This document shows positions 1 to 5,813 of a stretch of DNA of 6,927 bases, piece after piece. Each line of letters begins with the position of its first letter. The stretch's first letter is position 1. The position numbers and the translations under genes are program-made. This DNA is from Eubacteriales Family XIII. Incertae Sedis bacterium (lineage in GTDB: Bacteria; Bacillota; Clostridia; Peptostreptococcales; Anaerovoracaceae): NCBI GenBank assembly GCA_031263875.1, contig JAISEX010000066.1:1-6927 (forward strand), given 5' to 3'. Under the pieces are notes generated by a model that saw nothing but the letters and a program-made list of their open reading frames with translations, was not told where the DNA came from and did not search any database.

Positions 1-2167
1 CTATTGATGTAATGCTATCCGGCAAACTGAGTGTCGTTAATTTGTTATTTGCGAATACGCTACCGGCACTTAATGTGCCGATATTTGTCAGCGTCGAATT
101 TGGCGAGAAATTAAGGGACTCGATGCCGCAACCATTGAAAACGTCTCTGCTTAATTCGACTTTAGACGCGGGAAGCGTTAACGTCTTAATCGGGGTGTTC
201 ATCATGAATTCTCTGTCCATAAAAATGATTCCCTCGCCGATGGTAACGTGCCTAAACCCGCCGGCAATACCTTTCATCGCGGCATATCCGAGATTCTTGA
301 TGAGCGTACCGTTTATTTCTCCGGGAATGAGCAGATCCACATTGGAACCCGCCGGACCGTCATATGCTGTGATCGCGCCGTCGGCTGTATAATAGAAGCC
401 GGTGACATCGTCATGCATCGCCTGCGGTGACGTAATTTCATTATTCTTCCAATGGATTGTAGCAAACTGCGCCGCCCATGGTGCGCCCGTGACCGAATCC
501 TTTTCCATTTGCGGAAAATAGATGTCCTGTATGGCCATGCCGGTATAGTCAAATGCGGTAACACCTATGGACTTCACTGCCGAACCGAGAAAGGTGATTG
601 ATGTTAATTTGGTGTCGTATTGAAATCCACCGTTTCCCAAGGTCTCAAAACTAGCGGGGAAGGTCAGAGGGCCGAGGCTCGTACAACCGTAAAACGCATT
701 TTTGATAGTTTTCAGCGTATCGGGGAAGGTAACGGTAGTCATACTATTTGAACTGGAAAAGGAGTGAGTCCCTATCGCCTCCACCTGACTGCCCGCTTCA
801 AAAGCGACGGTCTTAATAGCGATAACGTCGGTGCTAGTGCTGATATACTGTGTAAAAATCGTGTCCCCTATTTCCTTTACGATCGTACTGCCAACCTGCT
901 TCGGGATGACAAGGTTGCCGAAATCGTCGATGGGATAGGCCGCGGTCGGTACGGCGCCTTTTCTCTTGATGCCGCCGAGAAGTCCTGTAGTGTCGTCGAT
1001 AAACCAGTAAGAATCAGGGTGCGTATCTTTGAAGTACAGAAATTTGTGACTGCTACTACTACTGCCGCCGAGATTCAATTGGCTTGGCGTATGGAAAGGG
1101 GCGTTGATCGTAAGGCCTCTGTTCCCATTAAATATGCCACCACCCATGCTCTTTACCGTTGACGGGATTCTGATTTCACCGCGACCGTTATTGCTTAGCT
1201 GCAGATAGCAGTTGTAAAAGCAATTTCCACCGTTAGTTTCAAGCCCTTCATTCAAAGTAGCGGAGGTCAGAGACGTGCAATTGTAAAAAATGCTGTTTGA
1301 AAGATTCTTAATACTTCCCGGAATATCAATACTCGTAAGCTTCGACTCCCGAAAGGCCTCCGTGCCGATGGAAGTCAGACTGCTCGGCAGATCGATCTGC
1401 GTGATTCCGGTATTCATGAAGGCCTGATTTCCGATGGTTTTGAGTGTTGCCGGCAAAAATTTGCCCGCAATGATCATATTCACGTTTCCGGAAAATGCGC
1501 CCGCGCCGATGGTCGTGATCTTGCTGTCCGGCGAGAACTCGACGCCTTCAAGCCCTTTGCCCGCGAACACGTTGGCGCCTATCGCCGTGATATCCACGTC
1601 ATTGCCGCTCGTGTCTTTCGCCTGCGCAGGTATGAATATCTTCTTGAGGTCCCCAAGGTTCACCGCCTCAACGACGCCGTTTGCGTTCACCTGCAGGTAG
1701 CTACCGCTCGCGAGGTTCGTGTAGCCGTCCGTAGGGGGTTCAAGCACGCTCATCAGGCCTATCTTCAGGCTAGCCTTTTTCACGGCAACCGGCTCGCCTG
1801 CCGCATCGCTTTGCTCCGCGTTTATAGTATCAGCTTCATCCGAAACGTTTTGCGCGGACGGGTCCGTCGCGGCATCTTCGTCCGGTTCTTCGTCCGATTC
1901 CGCGCCCGTGGCAGAATCCGCCGTAAGATCATTCGCATCGGAAAGAGGCGCCGGCTGCTCGTTCGCGCCGGTCACGGAGAGAGCGCTGTCCGCCCCATCT
2001 GCCGCATAATCGGCGCCGCTCGCCGACGAAAACGACAGCAGCATAACAGCCGCCAACAGCATCGACAGCGCCCTGCTCGGCCGCAGCCTTTTCTTGCGCC
2101 AAACGACGTCTTTGCCGTTATCCTCGTTCCGATCCGTATTCGATTGTCTTTTGTCTTTGAAAAACAT
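1..2167 (-). CDS. BspA-like leucine-rich-repeat (LRR_5) surface protein, N-terminal part, runs off left edge
   Basis: The minus-strand frame is open from ATG at 2167 to the window edge (722 codons) with no stop, so the C-terminus and any cell-wall anchor are not seen. Residues 1-30 are a long charged n-region ending in KKRLRPSR. Residues about 33-50 (LSMLLAAVMLLSFSSAS) form a signal-peptide core, so export is expected. Residues about 55-120 are an acidic Ala/Asp/Glu/Ser linker. From about residue 185 onward come BspA-type repeats of the form 'IGxxAFxxxxxLTSIxLPxSLTSIG' (e.g. TSIGTEAFRESKLTSIDIPG), spaced about 23 residues. Two non-LRR stretches interrupt them: about 365-430 (poly-Ser, then GNLVIPKQVGSTIVKEIG) and about 580-630 (GFYYTADGAITAYDG, then LLIPGEINGTLIKNLG), a layout common in Firmicute BspA proteins. 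The family includes adhesins and many uncharacterised surface proteins. An AGGTG sequence 4 nt before the ATG supports this start; an internal ATG in the signal core would remove the positive n-region. Exact ligand is unknown. Confidence 0.9.
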   Translation of the reverse strand, partial: MFFKDKRQSNTDRNEDNGKDVVWRKKRLRPSRALSMLLAAVMLLSFSSASGADYAADGADSALSVTGANEQPAPLSDANDLTADSATGAESDEEPDEDAATDPSAQNVSDEADTINAEQSDAAGEPVAVKKASLKIGLMSVLEPPTDGYTNLASGSYLQVNANGVVEAVNLGDLKKIFIPAQAKDTSGNDVDITAIGANVFAGKGLEGVEFSPDSKITTIGAGAFSGNVNMIIAGKFLPATLKTIGNQAFMNTGITQIDLPSSLTSIGTEAFRESKLTSIDIPGSIKNLSNSIFYNCTSLTSATLNEGLETNGGNCFYNCYLQLSNNGRGEIRIPSTVKSMGGGIFNGNRGLTINAPFHTPSQLNLGGSSSSSHKFLYFKDTHPDSYWFIDDTTGLLGGIKRKGAVPTAAYPIDDFGNLVIPKQVGSTIVKEIGDTIFTQYISTSTDVIAIKTVAFEAGSQVEAIGTHSFSSSNSMTTVTFPDTLKTIKNAFYGCTSLGPLTFPASFETLGNGGFQYDTKLTSITFLGSAVKSIGVTAFDYTGMAIQDIYFPQMEKDSVTGAPWAAQFATIHWKNNEITSPQAMHDDVTGFYYTADGAITAYDGPAGSNVDLLIPGEINGTLIKNLGYAAMKGIAGGFRHVTIGEGIIFMDREFMMNTPIKTLTLPASKVELSRDVFNGCGIESLNFSPNSTLTNIGTLSAGSVFANNKLTTLSLPDSITSI

Positions 2168-2411
2168 GTTGCACCTGATTTCTTATCCCCTGTTCACCGA
2201 AATGCACTCCGCCGATGTAATTGATTCGCGACCTAAAGCAGCCTTGCGCTTTTATCCGCTTTTCTCCCGGTGATTGACCGCTCGCTCGCGCTTTGAAATT
2301 TTCATGCCCGAAACTGTTCGCCCCCTCTGCTCTGACGAAACGCGTTCGCCGGTATTCCTTGCGGGAGCTGCACAGCGACGCCGGGTCTGATCCCCTGCGC
2401 GGAGGCCGCAC

Positions 2412-2503
2412 ATGACACCGCGTTTCCTTATGCTCGCCCTGGCGATTCCGCAACGTGAAAAACAGCCCAAGCGGGCGTAGTGCCGCTGAACTGTCGGTGT
2501 CAT
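2412..2503 (-). ncRNA. Candidate structured leader RNA (three-way junction), class unknown
   Basis: A 9-bp outer stem pairs 2412-2420 with 2495-2503 (ATGACACCG/CGGTGTCAT), perfect. Two arms abut it without spare bases. One arm (2462-2494) has ACAG/CTGT then AGCGG/CCGCT. The other (2421-2455) has CGTT/AACG then TCGCC/GGCGA, with a purine-rich asymmetric internal loop between (GCGGAA opposite GCATAAGGA on the RNA strand). The arms are joined by a 6-nt linker TTTTCA. This contiguity is more than chance hairpins usually give. I compared it by eye with cyclic-di-GMP, cobalamin, THF, TPP and hammerhead cores and found no match. It lies about 245 nt upstream of the BspA-like ATG on the same strand. 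The fold is seen; a regulatory role is inferred. Confidence 0.4.
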
Positions 2504-2514
2504 TACTTTATTGA

Positions 2515-2523
2515 AATATAATA
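2515..2523 (-). promoter_or_regulatory. Candidate -10 element just upstream of the structured leader
   Basis: The minus strand reads TATTATATT here, offering overlapping -10 hexamers TATTAT (2518-2523) and TATATT (2515-2520). Initiation 6-8 bases further on would fall at about 2504-2511, right at the first base of the three-way junction. The matching -35 region (about 2538-2547) is poor, so this would need an activator or an alternative sigma factor. Position relative to the junction is the main argument. Confidence 0.3.
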
Positions 2524-2572
2524 CGGAAAAGCTGTACCCTAACGTTGCCGAAAGAGCCTTATTGGATTTTTG

Positions 2573-2586
2573 CCCCCCCCCCCCCC
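2573..2586. repeat. 14-base homopolymer (C on plus, G on minus)
   Basis: Fourteen consecutive C residues at 2573-2586. Long G/C homopolymers are classic slip-strand sites that phase-vary surface-protein genes. Here the tract is outside coding sequence, about 50 bp upstream of the -10 candidate at 2515-2523 and about 135 bp downstream of the one at 2723-2731, both pointing at the BspA-like gene. It could tune promoter or leader function. Such runs are also prone to length errors in sequencing, so the exact count is uncertain. Confidence 0.85.
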
Positions 2587-2722
2587 AGGTGTTGGAAGGC
2601 GCGTGTTTGAATCGTTATACTGCTATACATCTATCCCCTTTGCCAGATGCGCGCGAATCTGGCGACGGCTTTTCGCTGCTGTTTGCCCGCATTCGCATCT
2701 GCATTTGTTAATTATTGAATTT

Positions 2723-2731
2723 ATTATACCA
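2723..2731 (-). promoter_or_regulatory. Candidate extended -10 promoter facing the BspA-like gene
   Basis: The minus strand carries TGGTATAAT, a perfect TGN-TATAAT extended -10, inside an A/T-rich stretch (2703-2780) that also has an A7/T7 palindrome near 2762-2776. No good -35 is present at 16-18 bp, which extended -10 promoters can tolerate. A transcript from here would carry the G14 run and the structured leader in its 5' region. Confidence 0.4.
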
Positions 2732-2789
2732 TATTTATCGACTTTTGCGGAAGTGGAATATAAAAAAATTTTTTTCGCGAAATATCCAT

Positions 2790-3075
2790 GTTTCGGACTC
2801 GGGAGGGAAAGAGGAGGGAGACGGCAGGGGAGGGGGGCTTGCGTTGGGTTCGGTTCTCGCGCAGGTTTGGGGTTGAGGTGAGAAGCGGGGACGTCGGAAG
2901 AAGGACGGGAGTGCGGTGGACTTTGCCCGCACAGGGGAGCCGGAGGACGGCACGGGAGAGGATGGACGCGCTGGGTTTTGGTTCTCGCGCGGGTTTGGTG
3001 TCTGGACAAGAAACGGAGACGCCGTAGTAGGACGGACGGGTTGGGTTCCTTTCTCGCACAGGGAATGCGGCTTGG
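2790..3075. repeat. Degenerate GC-rich tandem repeats, non-coding
   Basis: Two diverged copies of a unit of about 126-129 bp lie head to tail, roughly 2841-2966 and 2967-3095. Markers are GGTTCTCGCGC at 2853 and 2981, and the GACG..G.AG.AGGACGG pattern at about 2889 and 3018. A sub-unit marker (TCTCGCGCAGG, CCCGCACAGGG, TCTCGCGCGGG, TCTCGCACAGGG) recurs every 57-71 bases, so each unit is itself a doubled half-unit. The strand is strongly purine/G-rich. Several long open frames cross it, but their products are Pro/Arg/Ser-rich low complexity with no domain, so I read this as intergenic repeat DNA that merges with repeat E1 on its right. Confidence 0.6.
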
Positions 3076-3214
3076 GACGGTAATGACCGATTTTCCGGGG
3101 GACGGCACGAAATGGCGCGCATGTCCCGCGCAAGGGATAGTAGCGGTATACTTTTTCGCCGCAGGCGAAAAAGATACAAGCGAATAGCCCGGTGGGGCGA
3201 AGCCCCATGCGCCC
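3062..3214 (-). repeat. Composite hairpin repeat, copy E1
   Basis: Read on the minus strand it starts with GGGCGCATGGGGC (3214 down to 3202), shared exactly with E2 and E3. A TTC loop and GCCCCACCGGGCTAT follow: a TGGGGC/GCCCCA hairpin at 3193-3207. Next is a strong second hairpin at 3146-3177 (CTTTTTCGCC/GGCGAAAAAG, 10 bp, 3-nt loop, extended by GTAT/ATAC across one bulged base). The distal part (3132 down to about 3062), starting TGCGCGGGACATG and including GCCGTCCCC and GTCATTAC, matches the distal part of E2 at 5021-5088. It lies just upstream of the MFS promoter, in inverted orientation to E2. Confidence 0.7.
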
Positions 3215-3237
3215 TCCGTGTAATCCGCGCGCATACC

Positions 3238-3266
3238 TTTTCATTCGGACGCGGCTATTATATACT
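3238..3266 (+). promoter_or_regulatory. Probable promoter of the MFS gene
   Basis: TTTTCA (3238-3243), a 17-bp spacer, then TATACT (3261-3266). The -10 matches consensus at 5 of 6 positions and the -35 at 4 of 6. The expected start site is about 3273-3275, i.e. at or one or two bases before the ATG at 3275. No Shine-Dalgarno sequence is visible before that ATG, which fits a leaderless or nearly leaderless message. Confidence 0.5.
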
Positions 3267-3274
3267 TGTAGTCT

Positions 3275-4645
3275 ATGGAAACGAAAACAGCGATCAATTG
3301 GAAGAAGAACACGGCGCTCTTTTTGGGCGGGCAGGCGGTGACGCTGATCGGGTCGTCGCTGGTCGGTTATGCCGTCATGTGGTACGTGACGCTCGAAACG
3401 AAATCGGGCGTTGTGATGACGGTCTTTACGATTGCCGTGCTGCTGCCGACCTTCTTTATCTCGCCTTTCGGCGGCGTGTGGGCGGACCGGTACAACCGAA
3501 AGAATCTCATCAATATTTCGGACGGCGTCATAGCGCTCGTGTCGCTCTTTATCGCGCTCTGTTTCAGTTTCGGCATCGCAAGCCTGACGCTGCTGCTCGT
3601 GTGCTCGCTTGCGCGCAGCCTGGGGCAGGGTGTCCAGATGCCCGCCGTGAACGCCCTTTTGCCGCAGCTTGTTCCCGCGAAACATTTGGTTCGGGTCAAC
3701 AGCCTGAATTCCATTATACAATCCGTTTCGATGATAGGCAGCCCCGCGCTCAGCGGCGTTCTGCTTTCGCTCGCGCCGATCCAGGTGATCCTGTTTATCG
3801 ACGTCGTAACGGCGGCGATCGGCATATCCATTTTGTATTTCTTCGTTAGGGTTCCCGATAAACAGCCACAATGCGACGATTTGGAAGTGGGGACAGGATC
3901 CGCACCGGCCGAAGCGTTTTCATTAGAAGCAAACGAAGCGGCGGGAACCTCGCCGATAACTGAACTGCCCGCAGCACTGCCCGCAGCAGATTCGGAAGCG
4001 CAGACGGAATCCGCCGAAGCGTCCGCCGAAAGCGCCGGACGTTCGTACTGGCATGAAATACGCGAAAGCATCCGCTATATACGCCGGAACCTCTTCGCGC
4101 TGCATCTTCTGATATACCAGGGCCTGACCGCCCTGCTGATTACGCCGTGCGCCCTGCTGACCCCGCTGCAGGTGACGCGCGACTTCGGCCCGGACGTCTG
4201 GCGGCTCACCGCCATCGAGATCGCCTTTTCCGTCGGCATGATAGCGGGCGGCGGCGTATTGAGCTTGTGGGGCGGTTTCAGGAATAAAATCAAGACGGTT
4301 GGTTTCGGCCTGATTCTCTGCAACCTCCTGATCATTTCCCTCGGCATCATGACGAACTTTGCGCTCTATGTCGCGGTAATGGCGTTTATCGGCATCGCGT
4401 GCCCCATCTCGAGCACGCCCCTCATATCGATATTGCAGGAGAAAGTTGACCCGGAATATATGGGGCGCGTTTTCAGCTTCTACACGATGATGTCGAGCAT
4501 CGCCATGCCCGCCGGCATGGTGCTGTTCGGGCCGCTCGCGGACACCATTTCCATCGATATAATCCTCATCATCACGGGGATCGCGGGCGTCGCGGAAGTC
4601 GCGATAATCGCCTTCGATAAGACCGTTATTCAAGCCGGGAAGTAA
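3275..4645 (+). CDS. MFS efflux transporter, DHA3 / MFS_3 type (macrolide-efflux-like)
   Basis: A 456-residue inner-membrane protein predicted to export small hydrophobic compounds in exchange for protons. The N-terminus (NWKKNTALFLGGQAVTLIGS) and MWYVTLETKSG are typical of the Firmicute MefA/YfiS-like MFS_3 group. Signature motif A, GVWADRYNRK, is at residues 67-76 between helices 2 and 3. Six helices span about 12-192 and six more about 272-447; conserved LTPLQVTRDFG and VWRLTAIEIAFS are at about 295-319, and ILQEKVDPEYMGRVFSF at about 386-402. The central loop (about 195-257) is an unusually long, acidic, Ala/Glu/Ser/Pro-rich linker. The start at 3275 places the first helix as in relatives; no Shine-Dalgarno is visible, and the promoter lies immediately upstream. 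The gene stands alone, bracketed by repeats E1 and E2 in opposite orientation. The substrate cannot be deduced: macrolide, tetracycline-like drugs, siderophores or native metabolites are all possible. Drug resistance is not implied. Confidence 0.93.
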   Translation: METKTAINWKKNTALFLGGQAVTLIGSSLVGYAVMWYVTLETKSGVVMTVFTIAVLLPTFFISPFGGVWADRYNRKNLINISDGVIALVSLFIALCFSFGIASLTLLLVCSLARSLGQGVQMPAVNALLPQLVPAKHLVRVNSLNSIIQSVSMIGSPALSGVLLSLAPIQVILFIDVVTAAIGISILYFFVRVPDKQPQCDDLEVGTGSAPAEAFSLEANEAAGTSPITELPAALPAADSEAQTESAEASAESAGRSYWHEIRESIRYIRRNLFALHLLIYQGLTALLITPCALLTPLQVTRDFGPDVWRLTAIEIAFSVGMIAGGGVLSLWGGFRNKIKTVGFGLILCNLLIISLGIMTNFALYVAVMAFIGIACPISSTPLISILQEKVDPEYMGRVFSFYTMMSSIAMPAGMVLFGPLADTISIDIILIITGIAGVAEVAIIAFDKTVIQAGK

Positions 4646-4651
4646 ACGGCG

Positions 4652-4679
4652 TTCGGCGGGGGAGCCGGATTATGCTTTT
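4652..4679 (+). terminator. Possible weak intrinsic terminator of the MFS gene
   Basis: TTCGGC (4652-4657) pairs with GCCGGA (4664-4669) around a GGGGGA loop, followed by the T-rich TTATGCTTTT. It begins 7 bases after the MFS stop codon. The stem is short (6 bp with one T-G pair) and the T-run is interrupted, so the much larger hairpin at 4701-4784 may share or take over termination. Confidence 0.35.
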
Positions 4680-4693
4680 CTGCCCATAAACGC

Positions 4694-5088
4694 GGGCGCA
4701 TGGGGCAGTTTTGAAATGAATGCGGTGCTCCGATTGTTAACATTTTAACAATTAAAAAATTTTAACCCTGCTGAAACTGCCCCACCGGAGCCTGTTTTAC
4801 GCGGCTTTAGCCGCAATGTAAAACAGGACAGCGAAGCGAGCAACGCGAGCGGAGGAGAGAGCGAAGCGAACGTTAGCTCCGTCGTACCTCGCACATCGAG
4901 GAGCGCAGGGCTTTGCCTGTTTTACGCGGCTTTAGCCGCAATGTAAAACAGGACAGCGCAGCGAGGCAACGCCGAGCGGAGGAGAGAGCGAAGCGAACGT
5001 TAGCCCGTGGCGCTCTACCGTGCGCGGGACATGTGCGGCGTTCCGAGCCGTCCCCGCAGCGTCTGTCATTACGAGCATAGCCGCAATC
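4694..5088 (+). repeat. Composite hairpin repeat, copy E2 (longest complete copy)
   Basis: Modules in order: (1) GGGCGCATGGGGC head and long hairpin 4701-4784, with an 11-bp outer stem TGGGGCAGTTT/AAACTGCCCCA and an internal 8-bp hairpin ATTGTTAA/TTAACAAT at 4733-4752; (2) hairpin 4791-4827, CCTGTTTTAC/GTAAAACAGG enclosing GCGGC-TTTA-GCCGC, followed by a GCGAAGCGAGC-type tail to about 4880; (3) a 35-base joint; (4) a second copy of module 2 at 4916-4952 with its tail to 5004, the 37-base hairpin being identical; (5) a distal module 5021-5088 (TGCGCGGGACATG...GCCGTCCCC...GTCATTAC) homologous to E1. No open frame of note. It begins about 50 bp after the MFS stop. Confidence 0.75.
4701..4784 (+). 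other. Long hairpin of repeat E2
   Basis: Eleven perfect outer base pairs (4701-4711 with 4774-4784) enclose about 62 bases with a nested ATTGTTAA-CATT-TTAACAAT hairpin. It could end or protect the 3' end of the MFS message, but there is no T-run after it. The first 6 pairs are shared with E1 and E3; everything inside differs. Confidence 0.7.
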
Positions 5089-5244
5089 TTATCTCATCGC
5101 CGCCATTCCGGGCGCATCACAAAACAACGCCATAAGAAAAACAGCCGCTTCGTTTGAAACGACCGTTCCCGGGAGTAATAGTGGAAAAAAGATTTTTGCA
5201 GTTACCTGAACTTCTTACTTGCATGAACTTGAAATCCAAATTCG
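5005..5244. other. Non-coding stretch between repeat E2 and the TIGR04076-like gene
   Basis: Up to 5088 this is the distal module of E2. From 5089 to 5244 I see no gene, no strong hairpin and no repeat copy. It contains the 3' flank of the minus-strand TIGR04076-like gene; a weak GCA..GT/AC..TGC stem-loop at about 5200-5225 followed by A5-T-C-T6 on the minus strand could end that transcript but is not convincing. Confidence 0.5.
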
Positions 5245-5523
5245 TCAATCAATATGTTTTGCGGTCAAGCGAAAATTTACACATCCATCCGCACAGCAAA
5301 AGTCAATTTCATTTTTTGATTTACCGCCCAATAATTTATAATCGCCACCGGCACGGGCGATATCACACAATCTGTGTAAATTCGCCATCGTTTTCGGGCA
5401 AAATCCTGTCGGGCAGTCGTATGTGCAGTGAAACGAATCTCCTTTTTCAAAACCCATTCCGCACCGCTTTGAATCTATTACGGTAATGACAAATTCCCAG
5501 TCTTCAGCGATCGTCTTATGCAT
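5245..5523 (-). CDS. TIGR04076-like small cysteine-rich protein, function unknown
   Basis: A 92-residue soluble protein without signal peptide or membrane segment. The pattern FVITVIDSKRCGMGFEKGD (11-29), CPTGFCP (37-43), GGDYKLLGG (59-67) and CADGCVNFRL (77-86) resembles the TIGR04076 family, small proteins of about 80-95 residues with no known function. It has eight cysteines (21, 33, 37, 42, 53, 76, 77, 81), which could bind a metal or iron-sulfur cluster; that is inference. I chose the second of two adjacent ATGs (5523) because GAGGG precedes it by 5 bases. Starting at 5526 adds one Met; a GTG at 5562 would add 13 residues but has no spaced ribosome binding site. It follows the tRNA operon terminator by about 60 bases on the same strand, so read-through could express it; I see no good promoter of its own. 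Confidence 0.82.
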   Translation of the reverse strand: MHKTIAEDWEFVITVIDSKRCGMGFEKGDSFHCTYDCPTGFCPKTMANLHRLCDIARAGGDYKLLGGKSKNEIDFCCADGCVNFRLTAKHID

Positions 5524-5585
5524 CATTGCCCTCGTTTTATTCGTGCAGGAATACCCTTTCACCCATCATACTATATTTTCGCACT

Positions 5586-5625
5586 ATAAAAGACACGGCT
5601 TTCCTCTTGCGGAAAACCATGTCTT
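5586..5625 (-). terminator. Intrinsic terminator of the tRNA operon
   Basis: On the minus strand a 15-bp stem (5611-5625 with 5590-5604, AAGACATGGTTTTCC with GGAAAGCCGTGTCTT, two G-T pairs) closes a GCAAGA loop and runs into TTTTAT. It starts at the base after the CCA of tRNA-Gln. The U-run is short, so some read-through into the small downstream gene is plausible. Confidence 0.7.
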
Positions 5626-5700
5626 TGGCTAGGGTAGCAGGATTCGAACCTGCGCATGACGGAATCAGAATCCGGTGCCTTACCGCTTGGCTATACCCCA
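5626..5700 (-). tRNA. tRNA-Gln(CTG)
   Basis: A 75-base cloverleaf: acceptor TGGGGTA/TACCCTA (one G-T pair), D-stem GCC/GGC, anticodon loop TTCTGAT with anticodon CTG (reads CAG), T-arm GCAGG-TTCGAAT-CCTGC, discriminator G and encoded CCA. Position 27-43 of the anticodon stem is a C-T mismatch where the E. coli CTG tRNA has C-G. Last gene of the operon. Confidence 0.95.
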
Positions 5701-5721
5701 TTATCTTGCTTGTCTTTTTTC

Positions 5722-5754
5722 ATGCTTGTCTTTTTTGCGTCTGGCGTTGTTATC
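5722..5754. repeat. Interspersed repeat R1, family with copies throughout the tRNA operon
   Basis: A 33-base repeat containing GCTTGTCTTTTTTGCG and GGCGTTGTTATC (plus strand). Copies: 5722-5754, 6045-6077 and 6270-6302 (near identical), plus diverged or partial copies at 5706-5720, 6125-6154 and 6361-6384. In transcription order the three good copies lie just upstream of the Gln, Cys and His genes, ending 7-22 bases before the tRNA 5' end, so they could bear on 5' processing or be sites of past duplication. Confidence 0.75.
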
Positions 5755-5813
5755 GCTCGCTTTCCCTCACTTACGTAACTTACAAGTACGCCGCGCTCGC
5801 GAAAGCTCACTCT

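Larger units (their letters stand above)
2168..2735 (-). promoter_or_regulatory. Long leader/promoter region of the BspA-like gene
   Basis: There is no convincing gene in this 570-base stretch. Reading toward the BspA-like start it holds an extended -10 candidate (2723-2731), a 14-G run (2573-2586), A/T-rich -10-like sequence (2515-2523), a three-way-junction fold (2412-2503) and about 240 bases of GC-rich sequence down to the ribosome binding site. A transcript from the 2515-2523 elements would start almost exactly at the base of the junction and give a leader of about 335 nt, which is long for a simple gene. No intrinsic terminator with a clear U-run lies between the junction and the start codon, so if this is a regulatory leader the mechanism is not obvious. 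Boundaries are approximate. Confidence 0.45.

Noticed and set aside
12..1700. Plus-strand open frames of 60-132 codons at 12-392, 764-1162 and 1434-1700
   Set aside because: All are antisense shadows of the BspA-like gene, whose minus-strand frame is open for 722 codons with clear repeats.
2330..2460. Cobalamin-riboswitch-like pattern on the minus strand (AAGGAAACGCGGTG then CGGCCTCCGC)
   Set aside because: The resemblance is short, the B12 box is absent, and the fold at 2412-2503 uses the same bases differently.
2252..2503. 83-codon minus-strand open frame upstream of the BspA-like gene
   Set aside because: Arg/Gly-rich with no recognisable motif, no Shine-Dalgarno, and its first codons are one strand of the three-way-junction closing stem. 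The overlapping 111-codon frame (2118-2453) runs into the BspA-like start in another frame and is equally unlikely.
2735..3871. 378-codon minus-strand open frame across the 5' part of the MFS gene and the upstream repeats
   Set aside because: It is antisense to a clear MFS gene and otherwise crosses repeat DNA; the product is Arg/Pro/Ser-rich low complexity with no domain. The 203-, 151- and 234-codon minus frames here are rejected for the same reason.
5154..5486. 110-codon plus-strand open frame
   Set aside because: Shadow of the TIGR04076-like gene on the other strand, which has family-like motifs and a ribosome binding site.
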